From IMG/VR virus record IMGVR_UViG_3300044639_001363, positions 1 to 39,474 of that record: a stretch of 39,474 bases of DNA; one strand, given 5' to 3'. The stretch comes from a virus. A program made the position numbers and the translations under genes. Below, one piece after another: positions 23,542 through 27,948 of this stretch. Within the stretch, counting starts at the first letter, position 1. Every line of letters begins with the position of its first letter. The notes beneath the pieces are model-generated. The model had not been told where the DNA came from and ran no database searches. It saw only the letters and a program-made list of their open reading frames with translations.

Positions 23542-23959
23542 TCCGTGGTATTATAACGGTGAACCTTTTGAGTCTAAAGATATTGAAGATTATTTTGGAT
23601 TTGTTTATTTGATAGAGAATAAACTGAATAGTCGAAAATACATAGGTAGAAAATATCTATGGCAATTTAGAACTCCAAAGGGTAAAAGTCGTAAAGTTAA
23701 ATCAGAATCAGACTGGAAAAAATACTATGGGTCTTGTCCGGAACTTAAAGAAGACATTATCAAATTTGGTAGAGAGAATTTTAATCGAACTATCTTATCA
23801 TTACATAAAACAAAGGGCAAAACAAACTACGAAGAGACAAGACAACTATTCACGAATAACGTACTCACAGAGTCCCTTGACAATGGAGAACCCGCATTCT
23901 ACAATAGCAACATCCTCTCAAGGTACTATCGAAAAGATTATTATGAACGCAACGACTGA
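23522..23959 (+). CDS. GIY-YIG-like putative endonuclease
   Basis: This 145-aa protein (ATG 23522) contains GFVYLIENKLNSRKYIGRKY (about 26-45). This fits the GIY-YIG nuclease core, where 'FVYLI' stands for the GIY strand and 'KYIGRK' for YIG with the following basic residue. A later EETRQLF supplies a candidate catalytic glutamate, and a final LDNGEPAFYNSNI fits the usual 'N' motif. Many phage members are free-standing homing endonucleases. The gene lies right after nrdB, a common homing target. Activity is inferred from motifs only. Confidence 0.7.
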   Translation: MSCDYDNPWYYNGEPFESKDIEDYFGFVYLIENKLNSRKYIGRKYLWQFRTPKGKSRKVKSESDWKKYYGSCPELKEDIIKFGRENFNRTILSLHKTKGKTNYEETRQLFTNNVLTESLDNGEPAFYNSNILSRYYRKDYYERND

Positions 23960-24116
23960 AGATATTGTTGCTCACGTTAGAGAATGGTCTCTCGATCGTG
24001 CTGCAGATAAAAGTATTTCAAAAGCAGATGCTCGTGCCATCCTTGCAGAGTTTTATGAATGGATTGAACCAGAAGATGACGAACTTGAGATTGTCTCTCT
24101 GGAACCAGAATCTTGA
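23943..24116 (+). CDS. 57-aa acidic protein
   Basis: From the ATG at 23943 the protein reads MNATTEDIVAHVREWSLDRA... and ends in an acidic stretch (EPEDDELEIVSLEPES). The longer frame (from 23727) lies inside the preceding gene and is not used. It is helical and cytosolic with no known family. Its TGA is embedded in the TTGACA of the next promoter. Confidence 0.6.
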   Translation: MNATTEDIVAHVREWSLDRAADKSISKADARAILAEFYEWIEPEDDELEIVSLEPES

Positions 24117-24141
24117 CAAATCCTAAATAAAAACTTATAAT
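24113..24141 (+). promoter_or_regulatory. Sigma70-type promoter TTGACA-N17-TATAAT, with a late motif inside
   Basis: -35 TTGACA (24113-24118), 17-base spacer, perfect -10 TATAAT (24136-24141). CTAAATA (24123-24129) in the spacer is a candidate late promoter, so this could be a dual early/late start for the lysis genes. Confidence 0.85.
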
Positions 24142-24147
24142 GTTTAC

Positions 24148-24171
24148 AACCCACCCCTCAAAAGGTGGGTT
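24148..24171 (+). other. Stem-loop at the start of the lysis transcript
   Basis: AACCCACC (24148-24155) pairs with GGTGGGTT (24164-24171) across an 8-base loop. It begins where the upstream promoter should start transcription, so it would cap the 5' end of the mRNA. The T-run is too short for a strong terminator. Confidence 0.65.
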
Positions 24172-24192
24172 TCATATTATGAGACTTTGAGA

Positions 24193-24276
24193 GTGAAATT
24201 AGAGCCGTGGGGTCTGCCCTCTGAGAAGAGGGAAGTGCGCTTTCCCTATACGGATGTAGAGTTCAATTTAAGTTAG
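24193..24276 (+). CDS. 27-aa leader peptide coupled to the lysin gene
   Basis: A GTG start gives MKLEPWGLPSEKREVRFPYT followed by DVEFNLS, then TAG. The TAG overlaps the GTG start of the hydrolase gene (TAGTG at 24274-24278), an arrangement for translational coupling. The DNA also contains a hairpin (CCCTCT...AGAGGG near 24217-24232). The amino-acid sequence is balanced and looks coding. Whether it is a functional peptide or a regulatory leader is unknown. Confidence 0.5.
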   Translation: MKLEPWGLPSEKREVRFPYTDVEFNLS

Positions 24277-24908
24277 TGCAAAATTTCTTTACAGTAGCCC
24301 TGCCTCTCGCGGCAATGGTTACAACCAATACGGCAACACTGCCATTGTTTCCACCTCCTCCCGTAAGTGCTCCGCCATTTGCAATCGTTAAGGAGTTTGA
24401 AACACCGACAGCAACCAAAGAGGTTGTTCCTGAAAAGCCAAAAGAGAAGAGGCTAATTTGTAAAGGGTGTAATGAACATGAGAATGCTACCCTGGCATAC
24501 TTCCAGGATCGTGGTATTAAAGACAGAAACGCCCTTGCTACCATTATGGGAAATATTAGACAAGAATCAACATTCGTTCCTAATATTTGCGAAGGTGGTA
24601 GCAGAACCAGTTGGAGTAACTGCGGTCGTGGTTACGGACTGATTCAATGGACATCTGCCAATCGTTATTATGGATTGGGTGATTTTGCTAAGAAGTTTGG
24701 TGGTTCACCATCATCACTTCATACGCAACTTCGTTATCTAACGACTGAGGTTCAATGGCAACGAATTGAGGATAGGATGAAAACTCCGGGTAAATCTATC
24801 AATCGTTACATGGACTATGCGTATAGTTGGATTGGTTGGGGGCATCATGGTGCCCGCACTTCGTATGCTCATGAGTATGCTTCCAAACTGATCACGGTAG
24901 AAGTTTGA
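24276..24908 (+). CDS. Exported phage tail-lysozyme-type cell-wall hydrolase
   Basis: This 210-aa protein starts with GTG and an N-terminal hydrophobic segment (QNFFTVALPLAAMVTTNTATLPL), likely a signal or signal-anchor. A Pro-rich linker (about 26-55) and then a lysozyme-like domain (about 70-208) follow. The domain contains IMGNIRQEST with a candidate catalytic E97, GRGYGLIQWTSANR (about 118-130), and a C-terminal WIGWGHHGA. This matches the phage tail lysozyme pattern of 'GIxGNxxxES...GLxQW'. Free Cys residues (62, 65, 105, 116) could form disulfides outside the membrane. It is either an endolysin exported by its own signal or a virion-associated muralytic enzyme. Confidence 0.8.
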   Translation: MQNFFTVALPLAAMVTTNTATLPLFPPPPVSAPPFAIVKEFETPTATKEVVPEKPKEKRLICKGCNEHENATLAYFQDRGIKDRNALATIMGNIRQESTFVPNICEGGSRTSWSNCGRGYGLIQWTSANRYYGLGDFAKKFGGSPSSLHTQLRYLTTEVQWQRIEDRMKTPGKSINRYMDYAYSWIGWGHHGARTSYAHEYASKLITVEV

Positions 24909-24931
24909 TACAATAGAATATACAACCGAAT

Positions 24932-24939
24932 AATAAATA
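24932..24939 (+). promoter_or_regulatory. Late promoter candidate (AATAAATA)
   Basis: AATAAATA precedes the hairpin at 24941 and the ATG at 24967 by 27 bases. The transcript would start inside or just before the hairpin. Confidence 0.55.
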
Positions 24940-24940
24940 G

Positions 24941-24966
24941 AGAGGAGTGTTGCACTCCTCTTTTTT
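24941..24966 (+). terminator. Strong hairpin with T-run directly before an ATG
   Basis: AGAGGAGTG (24941-24949) pairs with CACTCCTCT (24953-24961) across TTG, with six T up to base 24966; the ATG follows at 24967. It can terminate the lysin transcript. It also hides the GAGGAG ribosome site of the next gene, like the element at 23356. Confidence 0.82.
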
Positions 24967-25365
24967 ATGTTTAATTTTAACTTCGGAAAGAAGAAACCAG
25001 ATAAGAAGCAGATAATCCTTATAAGCGTTGTACTCAGTGGTATTGTGGCAACACTCTCCCAATGTACTGGAACGTCTTCAGAGCGTCTCTGGGACCTTCT
25101 AGACGAGGCACAGAGGACGTTCTTCCCTCAGACCATAATCAACGATGTTCTGCTCCAAGATCCCAACCTCATCAAGAGGAGAGTAGAACGTGATGTAGAT
25201 AAAGCCATTCGTGATTATGAACGCTTGACAAGAGAGTCAGAACCACCTAGAGTACCTTTGCCACGGTTAAGCGAGAAAGCTCCAGATGGCTCTGAGGCTC
25301 AAAGATTATTGGGAGGTGAAATGAGGTTATGTGCTCCTTGGGTTGACACCTGTCCCAAGGACTGA
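24967..25365 (+). CDS. Membrane-anchored protein, spanin-like by context
   Basis: This 132-aa protein has a basic N-terminus (FGKKKPDKKQ), one hydrophobic segment (IILISVVLSGIVATLSQ, about 16-32), and a long charged helical region (LWDLLDEAQRTFF...RRVERDVDKAIRDYERLTRE). Two late cysteines lie in a short tail. A cysteine at 33 is not in a standard lipobox. Type II topology plus its position directly after a cell-wall hydrolase resembles i-spanin (Rz-like) proteins, but no homology is claimed. Its final codons hold a hairpin and the -35 of the tRNA promoter. Confidence 0.65.
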   Translation: MFNFNFGKKKPDKKQIILISVVLSGIVATLSQCTGTSSERLWDLLDEAQRTFFPQTIINDVLLQDPNLIKRRVERDVDKAIRDYERLTRESEPPRVPLPRLSEKAPDGSEAQRLLGGEMRLCAPWVDTCPKD

Positions 25366-25371
25366 TATGAT
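25336..25371 (+). promoter_or_regulatory. Hairpin-loop promoter TTGACA-N17-TATGAT for the tRNA cluster
   Basis: CCTTGGG (25336-25342) pairs perfectly with CCCAAGG (25354-25360), and the 11-base loop begins with TTGACA (25343-25348). The -10 TATGAT is at 25366-25371, 17 bases away. There is no T-run, so it is not a terminator. It overlaps the end of the upstream gene and precedes tRNA-Arg by 11 bases. Confidence 0.85.
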
Positions 25372-25382
25372 ATCAGAGTTGA

Positions 25383-25455
25383 GGGCAAGTAGCATAATGG
25401 ATAATGCAGCATCCTTCTAAGATGTCGATTGGGGGTTCGAGTCCCTCCTTGCCTG
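25383..25455 (+). tRNA. tRNA-Arg (anticodon TCT)
   Basis: Acceptor GGGCAAG pairs with CTTGCCT (G-T first pair). D-arm GCAT/ATGC. Anticodon stem GCATC/GATGT encloses CTTCTAA, giving TCT (reads AGA/AGG). T-arm GGGGG-TTCGAGT-CCCTC. CCA not encoded. Confidence 0.93.
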
Positions 25456-25459
25456 CCTT

Positions 25460-25542
25460 GCTTCAGTGGTGGAACGGTAGACACAGCGGACTTAGAATCC
25501 GCCGCCTTAAAAAGCGTGGAAGTTCAAATCTTCTCTGGAGCA
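25460..25542 (+). tRNA. tRNA-Leu (anticodon TAG)
   Basis: Class II tRNA with a long variable arm. Acceptor GCTTCAG pairs with CTGGAGC; anticodon stem GCGGA/TCCGC encloses CTTAGAA, giving TAG (reads CUN). The next promoter's TTGACA begins two bases after its end. Confidence 0.94.
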
Positions 25543-25543
25543 C

Positions 25544-25572
25544 TTGACAATCAAACCTAAATGGTTTATAAT
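25544..25572 (+). promoter_or_regulatory. Sigma70-type promoter TTGACA-N17-TATAAT for tRNA-Gly
   Basis: -35 TTGACA (25544-25549) and perfect -10 TATAAT (25567-25572). AAACC/GGTTT in the spacer could form a small stem. The tRNA starts 9 bases downstream. Confidence 0.9.
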
Positions 25573-25580
25573 TGTCTCAT

Positions 25581-25652
25581 GCGAAATTAATTCAGCGGTA
25601 GAATGTCTGCCTTCCAAGCAGAACGTCAGGAGTTCGAATCTCCTATTTCGCT
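25581..25652 (+). tRNA. tRNA-Gly (anticodon TCC)
   Basis: Acceptor GCGAAAT pairs with ATTTCGC; anticodon stem TCTGC/GCAGA encloses CTTCCAA, giving TCC. T-arm AGGAG-TTCGAAT-CTCCT. CCA not encoded. Confidence 0.95.
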
Positions 25653-25653
25653 C

Positions 25654-25700
25654 TTGGTGGCACTCGCTAGGTAGATAACCTAGAAAGAGACTACCATTCC
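25654..25700 (+). other. Structured spacer element A between tRNAs
   Basis: TGGTGG can pair with CTACCA as an outer stem, and CTAGGT with ACCTAG as an inner stem around AGATA. It shares the opening TTGG, a GATAACCT core and an AGAG..CT.CC.TTCC tail with element B (25847-25890). Each element follows a tRNA directly. Function unknown; it may be a processing signal or a decayed tRNA. Confidence 0.45.
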
Positions 25701-25771
25701 CTCTGGTAGTCTATTGGTAAGGACAGGCGGACAACGCACTGGGAAACTGGGTTCGATTCCCAGACAGAGGA
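25700..25771 (+). tRNA. tRNA-like element with a disrupted anticodon arm
   Basis: The acceptor stem (CCTCTG/CAGAGG, six pairs), D-arm (GTCT/GGAC), T-arm (CTGGG-TTCGATT-CCCAG) and a total of 72 bases are those of a normal tRNA. The anticodon arm is not: GGCGG and ACTGG do not pair, and the loop ACAACGC has no T33. I cannot assign an amino acid. A perfect hairpin, GACTACCA/TGGTAGTC (25689-25711), overlaps its 5' end and would compete with tRNA folding. Probably a pseudo-tRNA. Confidence 0.6.
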
Positions 25772-25775
25772 CCAT

Positions 25776-25847
25776 TCCCCTATAGCTCAACGGCAGAGCA
25801 GAGAGCTGTTAACTCTAAGGTTCCTCGTTCGAATCGAGGTGGGGGAG
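25776..25847 (+). tRNA. tRNA-Asn (anticodon GTT)
   Basis: Acceptor TCCCCTA pairs with TGGGGGA; anticodon stem GAGAG/CTCTA (one terminal mismatch) encloses CTGTTAA, giving GTT. T-arm CCTCG-TTCGAAT-CGAGG. Confidence 0.92.
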
Positions 25848-25890
25848 TTGGAAGTGATCCTGCGATAACCTCAAGAGCACTCCTTCCAAC
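25847..25890 (+). other. Structured spacer element B between tRNAs
   Basis: GTTGGAAG (25847-25854) pairs perfectly with CTTCCAAC (25883-25890), enclosing the GATAACCT core shared with element A. It starts at the last base of tRNA-Asn. Confidence 0.5.
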
Positions 25891-25894
25891 TAAA

Positions 25895-25933
25895 ACCTAG
25901 AATATTTCTAGGTCAGGGGGATGGCCTCCCCTG
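25895..25933 (+). other. Two consecutive hairpins before tRNA-Val
   Basis: ACCTAGAA/TTCTAGGT (25895-25913) with a 3-base loop is followed directly by CAGGGG/CCCCTG (25914-25933). Only three T follow the second, so it may be a weak terminator or a tRNA-processing structure. Confidence 0.6.
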
Positions 25934-25937
25934 TTTC

Positions 25938-26009
25938 GGGCGATTAGCGCAGCGGTAGCGCAGTTGCTTTACACGCAATTGGTCGGCGGTTCGAATCCGT
26001 CATCGCCCA
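25938..26009 (+). tRNA. tRNA-Val (anticodon TAC)
   Basis: Acceptor GGGCGAT pairs with ATCGCCC; anticodon stem GTTGC/GCAAT encloses TTTACAC, giving TAC. T-arm GGCGG-TTCGAAT-CCGTC. Confidence 0.95.
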
Positions 26010-26013
26010 CTTG

Positions 26014-26020
26014 ATAAATA
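26014..26020 (+). promoter_or_regulatory. Late promoter candidate (ATAAATA) for the Dps gene
   Basis: GATAAATA is followed by ATACTTAAAAAAAGTAT, an inverted repeat (ATACTT/AAGTAT) like those after the late promoters at 11681 and 12661. The ATG is 16 bases downstream (26036). Confidence 0.6.
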
Positions 26021-26035
26021 CTTAAAAAAAGTATA

Positions 26036-26470
26036 ATGGAAAAACTGTTTAAACTCTTAAGTGATGCTCAGTCATCACTTTTTGTTTTGTTTCATAAAAC
26101 TTGGGCATTTCATTGGAATGTAGTTGGAAGTGATTTTACTCAACTTCATCAACTTTTTGGTGGACAGTATGAAACTATGTTCGAAGAGATTGACAGACTC
26201 TCTGAGCATATGAGATACTTAAATATTAAACCACTGAGTTCACTTTCAAGAATGCTTGAGGTTACTCAAATCAAAGAAGCAGCAAGTTCAACAGGAGCAA
26301 AAGAAATGCTTCAGGAACTTCTTGAAAATAATGAAAAGTTTTGTGAGTTAATGCAAGAGATTTCAGAAGAATCTGAATCACAAAAGCAATATGCAACTGC
26401 TAATTTGGTCCAAGATTTAATGGAGTCTCACGGAAAGTTTGTTTGGATGTTAAGATCACATTTACAGTGA
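26036..26470 (+). CDS. Dps/ferritin-like protein
   Basis: This 144-aa protein matches the Dps fold opening: HKTWAFHWNVVGSDFTQLHQLF (from about 20), then EEIDRLSEHMRYL. Dps proteins form 12-mers that oxidise and store iron and can coat DNA. Spacing of the ferroxidase ligands is kept: H26 and H38 (12 apart), D53 and E57. The acid usually four residues after the second His is Gly here (G42), so the iron site may be altered. A late-type promoter precedes it. A head-packaged or stress role is inference. Confidence 0.82.
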   Translation: MEKLFKLLSDAQSSLFVLFHKTWAFHWNVVGSDFTQLHQLFGGQYETMFEEIDRLSEHMRYLNIKPLSSLSRMLEVTQIKEAASSTGAKEMLQELLENNEKFCELMQEISEESESQKQYATANLVQDLMESHGKFVWMLRSHLQ

Positions 26471-26485
26471 TAAGGATGAAGGACA

Positions 26486-26737
26486 ATGTTATCGATAAGA
26501 TGCAAAGATTGTAATAAAGAATTAATTGGACACCCTACAAAAACAATTACTTGTGGGTGTCCTAATATGTCTTCAATTCGTGGTGATAAAATTTCAGCAG
26601 TTGACTTATCACGAGTTGTTATGCTAAACTCTTTAAAAGAAAATCAAAACAAAAATGTGCTGACTTCCCAAGATATTGCTTGGCAAGAAGCACGTCGCCA
26701 GCGTAAAGTGAAGCGACTTGATTTTGAAGTCCGTTGA
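26486..26737 (+). CDS. Small zinc-ribbon-like protein
   Basis: This 83-aa protein has CKDC (C6/C9) and CGC (C23/C25), a plausible single zinc-binding site. A helical and basic C-terminal half follows (QEARRQRKVKRLDFEVR). A ribosome site (AAGGA) precedes the ATG, 15 bases after the Dps stop. No family can be named; a nucleic-acid-binding role is inferred. Confidence 0.7.
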   Translation: MLSIRCKDCNKELIGHPTKTITCGCPNMSSIRGDKISAVDLSRVVMLNSLKENQNKNVLTSQDIAWQEARRQRKVKRLDFEVR

Positions 26738-26747
26738 GGACTTATTT

Positions 26748-26830
26748 GGAAGGAGTCCGGTTGGTCGAGGACACCGCCTTGAAAGCGGCTGGGTTTAAAA
26801 GCTTCGCAGGTTCGATTCCTGTTCCTTCCG
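26748..26830 (+). tRNA. tRNA-Ser (anticodon TGA)
   Basis: Class II tRNA with a long variable arm (TGGGTTTAAAAGCTTCGC). Acceptor GGAAGGA pairs with TCCTTCC; anticodon stem CCGC/GCGG encloses CTTGAAA, giving TGA. T-arm AGG-TTCGATT-CCT core. Confidence 0.94.
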
Positions 26831-26942
26831 TTTAAATGGTTACAAATTTAACAATTTCTTCAACACTGTTACGTATTGAACACAAATGATTGACTTTGGA
26901 ATTTTAATGATTAGTATATAGTAGTATATTAATCTACAACTT
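26831..26942 (+). other. A+T-rich intergenic region with a weak promoter
   Basis: TTGACT at 26890-26895 has a poor -10 candidate (TAGTAT, 26912-26917, 16-base spacer) followed by overlapping TATA-like tracts. I see no hairpin terminator. It probably carries the promoter for the small-gene set starting at 26943. Confidence 0.4.
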
Positions 26943-27092
26943 ATGGATCAACGCACCTATGATAATTGGGTGAAGATCAAAGAGACTTTTGAATCCTCTG
27001 GGAATACCGACAATATGTTCTATAAGAGAGCAGTTGAAATAGTCAAAACCAGAAGAGATCCTCTTGCAAAGTATCTTGGAGATGAAAAATGA
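26943..27092 (+). CDS. 49-aa conserved-looking small protein
   Basis: The ORF encodes MDQRTYDNWVKIKETFESSG, then NTDNMFYKRAVEIVKTRRDPLAKYLGDEK. It is helical, basic and cytosolic. The composition and the ATGA overlap with the next gene support it. It resembles small early cyanophage proteins by my recollection, with no assigned role. Confidence 0.65.
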   Translation: MDQRTYDNWVKIKETFESSGNTDNMFYKRAVEIVKTRRDPLAKYLGDEK

Positions 27093-27295
27093 TGGAACCA
27101 TTTGATGATGATTATGTAACTCGAACAGAAGTGCAGGAGATGATTGATGCCGCAATACGACGACACAACCGTAATGCTTCTATCATTAGTATGTGCGTAG
27201 GTTGGGTGGTTCTTTCTTTATTTGCTGAGGGACTTTTGAGATTAGTCGGCGTTATTCCACCTGTACTACCGTGGTTAAACATTACCTTAAAGTAA
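27089..27295 (+). CDS. 68-aa single-span membrane protein
   Basis: An acidic N-terminus and an amphipathic helix (TEVQEMIDAAIRRHNRN) are followed by one hydrophobic segment (ASIISMCVGWVVLSLFAEGL, about 31-50) and a short Pro-containing tail. It overlaps the upstream gene by 4 bases. Unknown function. Confidence 0.65.
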   Translation: MMEPFDDDYVTRTEVQEMIDAAIRRHNRNASIISMCVGWVVLSLFAEGLLRLVGVIPPVLPWLNITLK

Positions 27296-27302
27296 AAGGA
27301 AA

Positions 27303-27497
27303 ATGTCTACACATACTAAACAAAGATACGCATTTGCCGCATCAGCATTTGTAAGAATGTGGGGAAGAGGTGCATTAACTGATATAAAAATTAAACAGTT
27401 TTGTGTGGAATGGGCCCATAGGAATGTAGATGCACCATTGGATAACACTGTTGATCAATACTTCTATTACGAATTTAAAACTTGGAGGGGATACTGA
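27303..27497 (+). CDS. 64-aa hypothetical protein
   Basis: The protein opens MSTHTKQRYAFAASAFVRMWGRG and ends NTVDQYFYYEFKTWRGY. It is aromatic-rich, basic and soluble. AAAGGAAA just upstream is a plausible ribosome site. The last base of its TGA is the A of the next ATG. Unknown function. Confidence 0.6.
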   Translation: MSTHTKQRYAFAASAFVRMWGRGALTDIKIKQFCVEWAHRNVDAPLDNTVDQYFYYEFKTWRGY

Positions 27498-27610
27498 TGT
27501 TTCATCTAGTCGAAGTTCTTGCAGCAAGCCAATTATGGTTAGGACTTTGTGGGGCAGGGTTGACAGTCGCTCCAATTCTGGGTATAATGCTTATACACCG
27601 AACTAAATAA
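27497..27610 (+). CDS. 37-aa membrane peptide
   Basis: The ORF encodes MFHLVEVLAASQLWLGLCGA, then GLTVAPILGIMLIHRTK. It is almost wholly hydrophobic with a basic end, consistent with one membrane span. The ATG overlaps the previous TGA by one base. The promoter of tRNA-Pro is embedded in its second half. Confidence 0.5.
   Translation: MFHLVEVLAASQLWLGLCGAGLTVAPILGIMLIHRTK
27560..27588 (+). promoter_or_regulatory. Sigma70-type promoter TTGACA-N17-TATAAT for tRNA-Pro
   Basis: -35 TTGACA (27560-27565), 17-base spacer, perfect -10 TATAAT (27583-27588), inside the 37-aa ORF and 30 bases before the tRNA. Confidence 0.88.
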
Positions 27611-27618
27611 CGGTACAA

Positions 27619-27690
27619 CGGGGTGTAAGTCAGCGGTAGACGGCATCTTTTGGGAAGATGAAGACGGGAGTTCGATCCTCTCCACCCCGA
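27619..27690 (+). tRNA. tRNA-Pro (anticodon TGG)
   Basis: Acceptor CGGGGTG pairs with CACCCCG; anticodon stem CATCT/AGATG encloses TTTGGGA, giving TGG. T-arm GGGAG-TTCGATC-CTCTC (one G-T pair). Confidence 0.92.
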
Positions 27691-27707
27691 CTCATAAAAC
27701 TTACTTT

Positions 27708-27941
27708 ATGAAAATGAATCAAGAAATCGAAGAACTTCAATCATTTACAGTCGAAGAGTTTCAAACAGATTTTGATAATCTGATAGACAGGGTTGAGCAC
27801 GGCGAATCATTTATCATAACAAGCGAGCATGGAAATGCAATCATAGTTCCTTATAATGAAGTTGTAGAAATATGTGAAGAGTCAAAGATGGATTTTGAAG
27901 AGATAATCAAAATCCACACTGATCACGAAGAAGGATCGTGA
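27708..27941 (+). CDS. Phd/YefM-like antitoxin without an adjacent toxin
   Basis: This 77-aa protein has the layout of the Phd/YefM antitoxin N-terminal domain: QSFTVEEFQTDFDNLIDRVE, then HGESFIITSEHGNAIIVPYNEV, matching 'a-r-x-x-f-x-x-l-l-d-x-v-x-x-G-e-x-v-x-I-T-x-x-G-x-p-x-a-v-l-v'. The C-terminal helix (CEESKMDFEEIIKIHTD) could bind a toxin. No toxin ORF is adjacent, because tRNAs flank it on both sides. It may neutralise a host toxin or act as a DNA-binding regulator. Confidence 0.72.
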   Translation: MKMNQEIEELQSFTVEEFQTDFDNLIDRVEHGESFIITSEHGNAIIVPYNEVVEICEESKMDFEEIIKIHTDHEEGS

Positions 27942-27948
27942 TTTGATT

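Noticed and set aside
23727-23942. Longer start for the 57-aa protein
   Set aside because: The extra residues lie inside the GIY-YIG-like gene in another frame and look non-coding; the ATG at 23943 fits better.
25224-25254. TTGACA with TAGAGT downstream, inside the membrane-protein gene
   Set aside because: Weak -10, fully inside coding sequence, and no gene start follows it; a better promoter lies at 25343.
26011-26037. TTGATA...TATAAT before Dps as a sigma70 promoter
   Set aside because: The spacer is 15 bases and the -10 overlaps the ATG; the late motif ATAAATA is more plausible.
27603-27609. CTAAATA before tRNA-Pro as a late promoter
   Set aside because: It overlaps the stop of the 37-aa ORF and a consensus sigma70 promoter already precedes the tRNA.
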